Part shown: one piece after another, positions 47,367-58,417 of the stretch
Layout of the letters: every line of letters starts with the position of its first letter
Numbering within the stretch: position 1 is the first letter of the stretch
Assembly (NCBI GenBank): GCA_033439765.1
Contig: JAULSN010000005.1
Location: 3,859,001 to 3,923,000 of the forward strand
Direction of reading: 5' to 3'
Length of the DNA: 64,000 bases
DNA from: Lasiosphaeria ovina
Taxonomy: Eukaryota; Ascomycota; Sordariomycetes; Sordariales; Lasiosphaeriaceae
Notes under the pieces: model-generated
What the model was told of the DNA's origin: nothing
Seen by the model: the letters and a program-made list of their open reading frames with translations, nothing else
Databases searched by the model: none
Made by a program: the position numbers and the translations under genes

Positions 47367-48666
47367 GATGCTGCTGTGGGCTGAAGGCTCCGATTCTGGT
47401 TCGAGCCTCTGCGCGGCGGGACCAGGCGGGATGATCAAGGCGAAGCAAAAAATCCTGGGAATTATTTGGTGCTTATCTTATCGGCTTATCGATACATAGA
47501 CCTCGGGGAAGCGATGCCTCGAAGCAGCCTCCGAAGAAACGGAGCCACTGCGCCAATCAATACGTACTGTGTATTCGTACATGCAATTAATTTCTACGGG
47601 ATTCGGGTTTCCGCCTTGCTCAGAGTGGTGTGACTCGAAATGGAAAACAACAAATCCGCCTCGCCTGCAACTACTCTGCTTGGGCCTTTTTGGCGCTTTT
47701 GACTTTAGACCAGTACGAGTACCCAGGTAGGACCACAGTTACATAAACTGTCCCGTATACTCCATACCACGGCTACCTTCCAGGCTACCAGGGCGGCGTC
47801 CACGGCGATAAACAGCTTGAGACAGATGGGTCACAGGAGTGGGTTGTTGCTGGCTAAGTTGGCCTTATTCCGTTCACTAGCTTGGTCGTGGTGAACGGCT
47901 TCTTCCCACGCTCACTAAACCTTGGCCAACAAACAAGACTGTATATTTTTAGAATCTGTAAGGTAAAGACCATCGGCTCATGCCTCATATGAATGCATCG
48001 TGGGCTATGCCTGGAGTTTCAAGGTATGGATTCTTTCTTTCGACTATTCTATAGTATTGCCAGAGACAGGTATCTATCATCGCCTGGCCCTCTTGGGCCC
48101 GTCACATGCGATTACAGGGGCCGGAGAGTGAGGTGTCTGCCCGACCGCCTCCCCGCCCCCCCTGCAACTTTCGTCATCCGCACCAGCCGAAGCGTCAAAA
48201 AATCCTCGTCCCGCCCAGGCCTGACAGGGCTTTCTCGTAACCACCCACCCTCAAAGCCAGCCCGATTGCCAGAACAAGCCCGCCCGCACGACCATCAAAG
48301 CCCTGCCACCAATAGACAGGTACATTGATGTTGGCCGCCTGAGACTTTCCTGTGACCACCACCGCCCTTTCAAACCGTCAAGAGGCCTGCGTCCCCCTCA
48401 GTCAGCCATGATCGGTGGAGTTCTATCACTCCACCGCATCACGACTCTTCACGCTGGATCCGATCGCTCAACACGCCGCCGCCGTCTTTTTGCGATACCA
48501 CCAACCCGACTATAGCGTCGGCGCTGCCTTAACCGCGACCCTGACGCGAGAATCTCGAAAAGATAAACATCTCCGCTCGGCATTTTGGCCTCCGCAATTC
48601 TACGATCTCCAGCGGGCGCTCGCCGGCGCCATCACCCTGCCGGCGCTTCCACCGTTTCCCTACATC
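47367..48666. other. divergent promoter region SPB4 / DGK1
   Basis: 1.3 kb between divergent start codons. It contains a uORF for DGK1 (48408-48515) and a GTAC-rich patch near 47565-47582. Otherwise nothing is recognised. Confidence 0.5.
48408..48515 (+). promoter_or_regulatory. upstream ORF (36 codons including stop) in the DGK1 leader
   Basis: ATG 48408 (GCCATGATC context) opens a frame of 35 codons ending in TAG, 151 bp before the DGK1 start at 48667. An even shorter ATG-to-stop frame sits at 48328-48342. Whether the leader is transcribed from so far upstream is not known from sequence. Confidence 0.4.
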
Positions 48667-49860
48667 ATGTCGGTCCGGGGGAAACCCATCGTGCCAGCGA
48701 CGCCCCGCGTCATATCCCCCAGCCCGACACCGTCCGAGACGGATGCGGCGACCCGCGAGGCATATTTCGGCCCTGTGACGAGGTCGGCAGCGAGGAGGCG
48801 TTTAACCACACCGCATCCTGTCGAGGAGGATCCGGACGAGGATGAAAGTCCGGAACTCCAACGGGCTCGGACCCGGAGCCGAAGCCCCATCGACACACGG
48901 AAGGTGGGTAGGTTGACGTCAGCGAAGCCATCTACCAACAAAAAGAGTGCAAATGGCCACGCAGCGGCACCCGACGCCGTATCGCCCTCAAACGGCCACG
49001 TCCCCGAAAAGTCGGCCAACGGCCACCTCGTGCCGCCGACTCCATCCATATACTCTGGCTGGAGCTGGAGGGACTTTAGTCGCAGCCCGAGTCCGCTGGG
49101 TCTCATCCCGATCCACAGGCACTGGCGGACGTTCGTGCACAAGCACGAGGTTCCAAGGAAAGCGCTACATGTGTCCATCGGCTTCTTTGTCGTGTGGCTC
49201 TATCTCTCTGGCACGCAGACCCTGGCGGTGTGTCCCTACCTTCTCGGGGCCCTTATCCCCATCGCGGTCGTGGACGTGGCGCGCCATCACTATGCGCCAT
49301 TCAACCGCCTCTACGTCAAGGTTCTGGGTGCTCTGATGCGCGAGAGCGAGTTCTCGGGTTACAACGGCGTCATCTTCTACCTCCTCGGGGCCTGGACTGT
49401 ACTGTTCTTCTTCCCTAAAGACGTTGGCGTTGTGGGCACACTGCTCCTCAGCTGGTGCGACACGGCCGCCAGTACGTTCGGTAGGCTATATGGGCGCTTC
49501 ACCCCTCGCATTCGCCGAGGCAAGTCCCTCGCCGGATCTCTGGCTGCGTTCCTCGTCGGAGTCGGCACTGCCGCGTGGTTCTGGGGCTGGTTGGTCCCGA
49601 AAATGGGCCCTTTTCCCGGAGACGAGGCGTTCATGTTCACCGGCACGCTTAGCTTGCCGCAAACCATATCAGAGGCGGTGGGACTAACTCCGGCTCAGGC
49701 TACCGTCTCGGGTGGGCTGGCTCTCGCCATCATGAGCGTTTGGTCGGGGTTGGTCGCCGCGACCAGCGAGTTGGTCGATGTGTTTGGGTTGGATGACAAT
49801 TTGACAATTCCCGTGTTAAGCGGTCTCGGCATCTGGGGGTTCTTGAAGATTTTCGGTTAA
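48667..49860 (+). CDS. DGK1: CTP-dependent diacylglycerol kinase Dgk1-like
   Basis: A single exon encodes 397 aa. The first 165 residues are Ser/Pro/Arg-rich and cytosolic. The membrane half holds the Dgk1 signature: VPRKALHVSIGFFVVWLYLS, VVDVARHHYAPFNRLY, ESEFSGYNGVIFYLLGAWTV and SWCDTAASTFGRLYGRFTPR followed by IRRGKSLAGSLAAF, with about seven hydrophobic helices in all. Yeast Dgk1 uses CTP to phosphorylate diacylglycerol to phosphatidate at the ER/nuclear envelope, opposing Pah1. The frame is open 84 codons further upstream, but that stretch has no earlier ATG in frame, so ATG 48667 (MSVRGKPIVPATPRV) is the start. Related CTP transferases (dolichol kinase) have a different helix count, so Dgk1 is preferred. 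Confidence 0.88.
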   Translation: MSVRGKPIVPATPRVISPSPTPSETDAATREAYFGPVTRSAARRRLTTPHPVEEDPDEDESPELQRARTRSRSPIDTRKVGRLTSAKPSTNKKSANGHAAAPDAVSPSNGHVPEKSANGHLVPPTPSIYSGWSWRDFSRSPSPLGLIPIHRHWRTFVHKHEVPRKALHVSIGFFVVWLYLSGTQTLAVCPYLLGALIPIAVVDVARHHYAPFNRLYVKVLGALMRESEFSGYNGVIFYLLGAWTVLFFFPKDVGVVGTLLLSWCDTAASTFGRLYGRFTPRIRRGKSLAGSLAAFLVGVGTAAWFWGWLVPKMGPFPGDEAFMFTGTLSLPQTISEAVGLTPAQATVSGGLALAIMSVWSGLVAATSELVDVFGLDDNLTIPVLSGLGIWGFLKIFG

Positions 49861-52800
49861 TAGGCGGTGGGTGGCTGAGGGTTTGAAGGTTAATGGACAC
49901 CGGCATGCAAACGTTGTTTGGATCTGGCTGCTTTGCTGCAATGATCGGCATGGCTTTTGTGCGTGTGTTTATCGATGCATGATCGGCGTTTTTCTTTTTT
50001 GGGTGGTATCCGGGGGGCAAGGTGCAAAGTTGACGCAAAATTGGAATGTGTAACTATTTGGAGATTTGCTTGCGGCCTCGGCAGGTTGTGAAGTTTGTGA
50101 GCGGCCGAGCATGGCTGACTATTTGGCAAACCTAGGTTCTAGTTACCTACCTTACCTATCTACATACCTTACATACCTAGTTAGATATCAGTAGACAGAA
50201 TCTCTCTTCTCATTTTCCCTTCTCTTTTCTGGTGGACCAAAAGACCAAACCAGAGCGCTGGGAACAGACAAATCACAACCCAACCTCATCGTTGCCTGCC
50301 GGACAGCCCGGGGGCAGCCTCTCATCGAACCCCACGCAGCTCAGTGCGGGCAAGCTACTGATTACAAGGGTATGTTGTCAAACCCCGCAACCGAGAGTTC
50401 TAGGATCCCATGGAGTGCCTCTGCAGATGGGCCGCCTCCGCTCTAATGGGTCTCTGCTGGCGTCTTTGACAGAAACAGAGCCAATGCGGAGGAAACGAAC
50501 GGTCATGTTCTGCGACTCGGTATTCTGAAGTCGCCGACTTGAACATTAGTGATCCATTTGGGAGAAGGGCGGATAGACGGGATTGAATTCAACGCGATTT
50601 GTTGCACGCAGGTTTTGAGCATATTAGAGGGAATCAAGCACGGAAAGCTAAGTAAGGAAGGGATAAGCAGGCAAGTATGTCTTGCATTCGGGCCTAGCTG
50701 GAGGGGACCTTGGGGCGGGCCTTCCGTCGATGGAGTGCGTCAAAACGGAAAGAAGGTGGGTGATGGATGTTGCTGTGCTGGAGACGTGAAAAAAAGGAAA
50801 GAGCGAAGGGACGCCGTTGCAGTTTGCACCGTGACCCGAAACAGAAAAAAAACAAAATTAGCCAGGGTCGAGCTTTTGATTTTTCGTCCTATTCCCACCA
50901 CCTCACGACTCCCGACTCTCGGCTCCCACGCCGGAACTATCATCCTCTTTGGACCTAACACGACAGCAGTCTCGTCCCACGAACGCACCCGTTGCAGTCC
51001 ATTGACGAGTCCCGATTCGCAGAGCGCCGTTGGCCGAGGCCGTATTAGCCGCATGCCCTCTCACGAACGCCCCAGGCATTGCATCAAAGTCGCACAGGCG
51101 GCCGGCCAGACAGACAGACGGACAGGAAAAGACGCAACTGCAAACGCCAGCCGACCCAGGGACAGGAAACGTCGAATAAAACCGAGCAATCTTGATCGCG
51201 GACATGGCTTGAGGCACACACATGCATGTAGCGGAGCTACCGCGAGCATGTCACGGCCATAGCGGCGCCCCAGTCAAAAGGTACCGGCCCTTCTTCTTGC
51301 CGTTGCTTCCCTCCCTTTCTTCAAACGGAGAGCTGGAGAACGCAGATCAGCCGTCCGCCACGCCCATGTGCCCGTTAGGGCGGAGTGGGCATCTGTATAC
51401 TCATGTACGTTTTCTATCATGGGCCTCTCAGAAGGCAGCATCGAGGCCCGGCTGTGGCGTCTCCATCCTATAGAATCGTGCCCAGTCATCAATCGGCGGC
51501 GCAGGTCTGGTTTGACTGCATCTCCCAATTCCACTCGAACCCTGATGTTACATTTCGCGGTACCCACACACGATTTTCAAGGCGGGCCCGTTTTCTTTCT
51601 CGAAGGCCCGCCGCCGTCATGGAGGGAACGCTCTGCAGCAAAGTGGCTCTGGACGTGCAGGAGGGCTTTGATGCGTTGTCCCCCCTCGCTGGCCCGAGCC
51701 TGCATTACGCCGCTTTGCCCATCCGCGGGCCAGCATTCTCCATTGAGACGCCGAGCTGGCTGGCGGGCTGGCTCGTTCGTTCGCTCGCTCGCAGCCCTTT
51801 CTCTTCCTCGCTCTCCTCGTCTCTTGTCAATTCGCGTCTCTGGGGTATTCTACCTGGCAATTGTTTGGGGATGGCTCTTGCCGGCGCCGTCTGACGCAAT
51901 TCCTAGTGCCGCCGCTGGAGGCCGGTGCTTGGCAGTTTTTGTGGCCGTGGGGAACCAAGAGATGTCCATGTACACACACTCCACATTCGGCTGGCCAGGC
52001 CAAGGGTCAGCCATGCACACGGGACAGAGAGGATTCCAGCTAGCTCGATACCGACTGGGCCCAGGTTGCCGGCTCTCTTGATCTGTGGTCCCCAACGATG
52101 GCCCATTGTCGAGCCATTGGGCTATTCTTGCCCACCAACAAGAGCAATAGTCTCTCTGCTTCGCATGCCTTGCAAGTCATGCCTTCCCCGCCCTCCTCCC
52201 CGACTTCTGGGTCTTGTAGTCCCCCCAGGCCGGGACGACTTGTTGCGGTCTAGGGGATGCAACATGTGCCTAGGCTGACCTGGTTGGGACTCAAGCCACC
52301 AGGAGATAGTCTTTCCCAGTATAGACAACTCCTCCCCCCTCCCTCCCCCCTCGGACGCCCCTCTGAAAGCCACCCGCTAGCATAGGAGCATGGAGAACCA
52401 TGGTTGCTTCGTGGGCAGTCCGGAACACACAGCTAAGATCTACTTGGGAAGGGAGGCGAGAGGGTGGGCGTGCTTTCTGCCGTCGACCCATCCCGGCAAC
52501 CTCAGACCTTGGAAGTGCATCGGGTGGACCATCCACGTTTTCCGTCATCCCTTTTGACGTACATGACTTGAGACTGCCGTACATGCTCTTCTGCTCGCCT
52601 GCCCTTACCGAAACGGCCAAGGCATCCGTCCCGCGCGCTCAACGGGGTTCGACTGCTTGTACCACCCGGTACTTGGACACATTGCAGCGTTGCCTTCTCT
52701 CGACTACGGTCACCGCCACCAAAGATCCGAGATTCGGGCCCTCGCTCTGCATACTATCTCGACAGGGCGAAACAGGCAGGTGAAATACCACGACATGGCG

Positions 52801-54748
52801 AGTCTCAGACTTGCATGCCATGACAAGTCCGGAGTAGTCTCTGGCCGAATATTCCGGCAGTATTTGACCGACGGCTGCGCAGTTGGTTTTCCGAGGCACA
52901 GGCGCATTGCATACTTCCACAAAGCCTTGCAGAGCATGAGTACGCGACGAGGATGGGAGAGAAAAATGAGAGAGAGGCTTATGTCGAGGAGTTATTAACA
53001 CACGTCCAGGATACATGCCGTGGTGGTGTCTTGTCCGGGACTGCCTGACTGCCTGCCTAGCCTCTGCAGTCCGTTTTTGCCCATGTCAGCAACCAGCACA
53101 TCCACACTCTACCGACTCCCAACGAATAGGGTGCCAAATGAGGTCGAATTCACCATCCTTCCACCAATAGAATATTTTGGATTTTGGAATATTTTAATTC
53201 CCATAATTCCAAAGGGGTCCGAGAAACGCACAGGCCACGGAGAAGCAGTTGGCTTGGGTGACTGAGCTGCCCAAAAATAATTCAAGTGTCTGCAGCCATT
53301 TTTTTAGACAACACATTTGCCCGACTGATGCATCACTGCCTAACCCGACTTTGCAACGTTTGTTTGAGGGCCGCGTCTTTTCTTTCCGGGCCAACGAGAT
53401 TGCAGCTCAAGCAGGCCGGATCCAACGCCGCTTTTGCTGTAGGATTGGGGTCAAGAGAACGCGCGCTTGTTCGTCACCGATCCTCTCTGGAGTTCCGGTC
53501 CTCCGTTTGTTGGATCCCAAGGCACCCCCCCCCCCCCCCAAACGAGTCGGCTGTCGAATGTCGAATGTCTGCCCCGGGCTAGCCTTCGTGGGTGTGTGTG
53601 TGCGTGTGCGTGTGTGTGCAATGCCGTTCCGTGCAGTGGGTTTCGCAAGCTACCGTCTAGCTAGTCGGCTACGCACACATCTGATGACCTCCGAATTCTG
53701 TCCTGGATACAAGTCTCTGACCTCCATCGTTAACCCCAGCCTGTCATACGGCGTTTCCCTCCCCCCCGTCCCCCATTCCATCCCGCCACGCCTGGTCTAG
53801 TCTCGAGCCAGACTTCCCTGGTTCTGTCTCTTGCCTCCTGCCTTTCTGTGTGCTCTCGTCCGTACCCCCCGTCTCCCCCCCGTCCCGTCCTTGTCATCCC
53901 ATGTCTGGTTGAATCCAGTGTCATACGTCCACCCCCCTCCCTACCGGCTGTTCTATCTGACCTTGGACTCTGCCGTTGAGCCTCCGGTTCGTATACCCCC
54001 GTCACCGTCGTTCCCTTTTCGCCCCCTTGCTGTGTCTGACCCTAGTTGCCCCCGTCGCCCGCATGGCAGACAGGCTCCATGGCCCTTCATCCCCTCCACT
54101 CGGCCATGTCCACCAATACAAACGATGATAGTCGCCCCTCGGCATATGCATCTGGTTTGCTCAGTCCTTTCTCTGATCAATCGAAACTCGCCTGCAGGCC
54201 AATCCGAGCCTTGATTGCTTGGTCAATTGCTCCAGGGATCACCCCATCGGCCTTGCCAACCGACATTCTCGTTAGTCTATGCCCACGCCGGGAGGGCGGG
54301 CGAGGGCCCTGTCACCATGGAGGCCAGGCCATCGTCGTCTCCGTCATCATCACCACATCCTATCTCTTCCCGGCTTCAAGCGGGGTTGCGAAGAGCCGAC
54401 GAATAGAGTCAGGGTGTCTTATCCTGCTCGAGCTCGTGATGTTGGCCGATGGCCGGCCGGGGGGGGCTTTGGAAAAGTATAAAAGGGGTCGTCGTTGACG
54501 GGGTCTTCGAGAATTCTTCTTCCTCCTTTTCTCATCACTTTTCTTCTGCTCCTCAGACTCCAGACCCAAGAACTCCAGGCCACTTAGCTTGACCTCGGTC
54601 CAACGTCCCTGAACCACTTACACAAGCACCGCTTGTCTTCATCACCCCCCTCAGTCACGCTTCCGTCTTAGTGCTTCGCACACAAGGACAACCCCACAAC
54701 CTTATCCACCTACTAGCACCTTGCACATCTCCCGCAGCACAGATCACC
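49861..54748. other. 4.9-kb spacer / KXD1 promoter and leader
   Basis: No convincing gene. The two longest frames (50549-51262 and 51368-52081) are Ser/Arg/Pro-rich, overlap other frames and match nothing known to me. TACCTAC/TACCTTAC-type repeats lie at 50146-50185, a C homopolymer at about 53526-53539 and a GT microsatellite at 53590-53618. A TATA box lies at 54478. Confidence 0.5.
54478..54485 (+). promoter_or_regulatory. TATA box (TATAAAAG)
   Basis: A canonical TATAAAAG stands 271 bp upstream of the KXD1 start codon, followed by CT-rich sequence with TTCTTCTT/CTCATCACTTT, as in fungal transcription-start regions. It is the clearest core-promoter element in the window. Confidence 0.5.
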
Positions 54749-55582
54749 ATGTCGTCACCCTACTCAGGCCAGTACTACGCCGCCTCGGGAGCTCTTCCCA
54801 TCCCCGCCGGCAAGGGGCAATACCAGTACCAATATCCAACCTACTACGCCAGCGGCGACAGCACTTACTCGGTGTCGCCGCCCGAGGATCTGGACGCCTC
54901 TGTGACTTCGGGATCTGGCGTGGCGTCGTATGGCCACTCTGGCTTCTCGGCCACCACGTCCAGCTATGCCGGCAGCAGCCAAGGCGAATACGACAGCGCC
55001 GGGTCTGCAAACGGCGTTGATCTCAATGAGTACATGCAAGATCGCTTTGCGGACACCTTCAACCCGATCCCGCTCGACAAGTGCACAGCCACGCAAGCGC
55101 AAGCGTAAGTTTCTGCTCCCTGAAAATTTGGTTTCCAGCATCCTGTTTCCCCCGTTCGTCGTTTCTCCCTTCTGCGAGCCGATTCCGAATTTGGAGTCTG
55201 CTCGCAGAAGGGAGAATTGGTCAACTTGTCAAGCAGAAAATGATGAGCTGTTTGGCTAACTTGGAAACCTCAGATCTGGCCTTCTGAACGCGAAACATCG
55301 CGAGCTCCTGGAACTGCAGGCCAAGGCGCAGGCGCGTTTGGCAAAGTCCCGGGCGCGCTTCACGCAGGGCCTCGAGGATGCGCGAGAAGTGCGCAACGAT
55401 CTCGAATGGACCCAGAAGAAAGTGACGTGAGTTTTCTCAACTCTTCCAGCCCTCCAGCCATCGGAGCAGCAAAAGAACTAATATTTAGCAAATCCAGATC
55501 TCTAAAGACCAAGGCGTCAAAGAAGCACTCCAAGGAATACACCAAGGCGCGGGCGCGGTACCCGTCTCCAGACTCATACTAG
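54749..55582 (+). CDS. KXD1: KxDL-domain protein KXD1 (BLOC-1-related)
   Basis: Three exons (54749-55104, 55274-55426, 55498-55582) encode 197 aa. Introns are 169 bp (GTAAGT-CAG) and 71 bp (GTGAGT-CAG). The first 100 residues are Ser/Tyr/Gly-rich and disordered. The KxDL domain (about 103-190) reads NPIPLDKCTATQAQA-SGLL, NAKHRELLELQAKAQARLAK, SRARFTQGLEDAREVRNDLE and WTQKKVT-SLKTKASKKHSKE. KXD1 is a coiled-coil subunit of BLOC-1-type complexes on endosomes/lysosomes (vacuole in fungi). All three exons contribute to the domain, which fixes both splice joins. Intron 1 contains a strong hairpin listed separately. A TATA box lies 271 bp upstream. Confidence 0.9.
55163..55216 (+). repeat. perfect 16-bp inverted repeat (hairpin) inside KXD1 intron 1
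   Basis: TTCTCCCTTCTGCGAG (55163-55178) and its exact complement CTCGCAGAAGGGAGAA (55201-55216) are separated by 22 nt. That loop can itself form GATTCC/GGAGTC around GAATTT. The transcript would fold into a 54-nt stem-loop with one 2x2 internal loop. It lies wholly within the 169-bp intron, about 60 nt from the donor and 57 nt from the acceptor. Confidence 0.85.
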
Positions 55583-57580
55583 CATTCCATCATTTTCCAG
55601 ACCTGATTTTCTTTGATTTTGGCGGTTTCATCCTTTTTCGGTTATTTTTAATCTTTTCTTTTTACTTGTCAGGCCTCAAATTTAGGCTTGCAGGACCCTT
55701 TTGAGTTTTTTGGCGCAAATGAACGGGTGGGTTTGCACATATTTGGGAGAGGAAGTTTACATACCCCCGTTTGCTTTACGTCTTGTTTGGTTCTCCCTGA
55801 CTCTCTGATTTTCTCACTTCTGGCGAAAATGGGAGCTGATTGGGTGCGGTGGGCTCTGGAGCAGCCTTGGGAAAGAGATGACGTTGAGAAGACCAGGCGA
55901 GGCGCGGCAAAATAGCCGCGGGATTCCCCTCGCTGCTTTACGGAGGGTAAAGGCAGAGAACGGGGAGAAACCGAGGAGGGGGGGGTTGAAAGTGCGTGTT
56001 CCTGCAGCAGTGCAGCTTGCGGCAGGGCGGGCGGGCGCGGGCAAGGCGGGCGTTTTTTCGATCTCACGCCCCCTCCTTCACACCCAAATTCTCGGCACCA
56101 CACACACTCACACACTAACCTCTGCTCGAGTGAGCGAGCGCCCCCGGGTGCGGCTGTTTCACGACCTTACGATTTATGATTGGATGGGAGAGCAAAGGCC
56201 CACGGTTTTTTCCCACGGGGAAGAAGTTACGGACCAGCCAGCGTTTTCCCACGCGCCCCATGCAGATCGCCAGCTCTTCTTCCACACAGCACACGCCCCC
56301 CCCCCCCACTCTGCACGTCACTCACTGATCTGGCAGCGGGCGGAACGGGAAGGCAGGCAAGGCGCCAGGGCAGGGCTGCAGCCGTAAGTAAGCCCTGGCG
56401 ACTGGCGGGGGTGTGGGCTAGCTTACTTCATTCGTCCGGGGCCGGTGCCCAAGGTGTGCGCCAGCCACGGCGCGCGTGTGGGCTTCGCCTGCTTGCTCTG
56501 TCTTGCGGGGGGGGCTACAGTACCAAGCAAGCGGTGGGCAGCAGCAGCAGCAGCAGCAGCAAGCCACACACCTGGGGAGGGGAGGGGGGTGAACCTGACT
56601 GCTGGGAAGAGGGGGGGGGGCCACACACACACTCACACACACGCACACCCACTGGGTGGGTTGTCTCCGTTTTGGGGTAAAAAAAACTGGACGGGGCGAA
56701 AGATGAAGGCCAGACGGAGCTTATCCATTTTGGGGCTTGAAGATATTGCCTCTTGCGGAAAAGAGAGGGTGAGGGTTGTCCACGGGGGGTAGTGATAGTC
56801 ACAAGTTTTAGCCGTAGTGTCCTTTTTTTTGTCTTTCTTGACTGCTTGCTTGCTTAATTGGGCTAGGGCTAGGGTAAAGGGCGTTTCTCTCTTTGGGGGG
56901 AGGGTTCCGTTTCTTCTGTCTCTTTTTCATAGGGCCGTAGCAAGAACACACACACACTGAGGATCTAGACTTTTTCCGTGTCCGAAAACCGTAAGACTGG
57001 GTCCGTCCATCCTCTCGCTTGACTTCTTTTCCCGACTGCCCCGCGCGTGTGCCCGAGCGAGGCCTTGCCTGAGGGGGGAGGGAGGGCACTGTGCCCGTAC
57101 CCTGTTTCTGACACCTTGCGTATCATGTGACTGGCGAGTGGTGATGCCCAACCCTGCACCTTTTTCTCGGGCACCCCAAGCAAGCCGTGCCCTCTCTCCC
57201 CTGAGCCGGTCACGTGATACCCCTGAATTGATGAAAAAGGCGGCGGGAAATTAAAATCTGACGGGGCTCGATCGGTCGATCGATGGGGTCCCGTGCAGTG
57301 CGTGTCTTCCGAATCCTTCTCGTGCCGGGGGATGTGCTAGGAACGCTCGGTCGGCAGTTGGTGGCAATGAATGCGGAGAGGGGGGTAGAGAAGACTTGGG
57401 AAGGGGTTCTCCTTGCCTCTTTGCTTCCACGCTTCTGGGTTCTATCGTTGGTGATTAGGAATGGTGGGCACCTAGGTATCTTTCATGGATTCTTGTCGTT
57501 GTCTTTCTAGGGGGGCTTCTTTTCGTTTGCCGGCCGTTGACATTTGCCGCGGAGAAATCTTTTCCCCTGTTTCCTTTTCA
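55583..57580. other. spacer between convergent genes
   Basis: 2 kb with many simple repeats: poly-G/C runs (about 55979, 56288-56300, 56611), (GCA)8 at 56538-56561, and CA-rich stretches at 56622-56648 and 56948-56959. The ORFs here follow the repeats and are not credible genes. Confidence 0.5.
56538..56561 (+). repeat. (GCA)8 microsatellite
   Basis: Eight uninterrupted GCA units in non-coding sequence, followed by (CA)n-like stretches about 60 bp further on. Confidence 0.9.
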
Positions 57581-58417
57581 TCAGCTCGTAATCGCGTTGT
57601 TGTTTCCCCTGCCGCCGCCTCCGCCAGACCGGTTCCCTGACGCCCACGGCAACGCCAGCCAGCTGGACCCTGCGGCTGGCCCCAGACTCCGCTCCCGCTC
57701 GAGGTGCTCCCACGGGTTCTCGTTGCTGGAAGGGTCGTAGTAGTCGATCCACCACTCCCGCCTGCCGCTGCCGCTGCCGCTGCCGCCACCACGGCCGCCA
57801 CGGTGAGATTGGTTCGGCTGCTGCTGCTGATATCGCGGCCCCCCTGCTGATGGGGCAGGGCTGAACGCGTGGCTCCCGCTTCCTCTCCCTGCTCCCCCGG
57901 CGGGATACGAGGCGGCTGGAGCTGGGGGTCGCGCCGGCAGCGATGGAGTGGCATACTTTGCCAGCCCGGCGGGGTTGTCGGTGCTGCTGCTGGTGATGTT
58001 GGTGGCACTGCCACCGTCGTCGTCGTCATCGTCATCGTCACCTAGGTCAATCTCATCGGCGTTCTCCGTTGCCTTCTTGGAGCCTGCTGGCGGGGGCACA
58101 GCTGTAGAGCTAGTTGTGGTCTGCTGCTGCGCGGCGGCGCGGCTCTCCCGCGGGTGCAGGGCCATGCGGTTGGCGCCCGTGGCAGACGCCTCGTCGTCCC
58201 GGTTGAAGCGCCGCTTCTTGGCCGGCCGGTCCTGCGCCCCGAAGCTGCTGAATCCCATTGCCGCTGCCATGGCGGCCGCTTCGGGGTCCATGTCTAGCCC
58301 GTCGTCATCGCCGTCGTCGTAGTTTTCTCCTTCGTTTTCTTCTTCGTATTGCTCCGCGTAGTGGCTCTCCTCCTCCTCGAGCGAGGCTGCGTTTGCGAGG
58401 CGGTCTGCGTGGCTCAT
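57581..58417 (-). CDS. acidic, low-complexity fungal protein of unknown function
   Basis: A single exon encodes 278 aa. ATG 58417 begins MSHADRLANAASLEEEE. An acidic N-terminus (about 12-50) leads to DMDPEAAAMAAAMGFSSFG and a basic KKRRF signal (about 68-72). A D9 run follows (about 125-137), then a Pro/Ala/Ser-rich middle and a Gly-rich RGG-like stretch. Near the end comes a compact conserved-looking block, EWWIDYYDPSSNENPWEHLE (about 221-240). The arrangement suggests a nuclear adaptor with one C-terminal peptide motif (YY-x-PS-x4-PW). I do not recognise the family. Start and end agree with a GC-rich coding frame with no intron signals. Confidence 0.7.
   Translation of the reverse strand: MSHADRLANAASLEEEESHYAEQYEEENEGENYDDGDDDGLDMDPEAAAMAAAMGFSSFGAQDRPAKKRRFNRDDEASATGANRMALHPRESRAAAQQQTTTSSTAVPPPAGSKKATENADEIDLGDDDDDDDDGGSATNITSSSTDNPAGLAKYATPSLPARPPAPAASYPAGGAGRGSGSHAFSPAPSAGGPRYQQQQPNQSHRGGRGGGSGSGSGRREWWIDYYDPSSNENPWEHLERERSLGPAAGSSWLALPWASGNRSGGGGGRGNNNAITS

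Noticed and set aside
50549..52081. Two 237-codon frames in the large spacer
   Set aside because: Composition is Ser/Arg/Pro-rich without domain or splice logic, and other frames over the same span are equally open.
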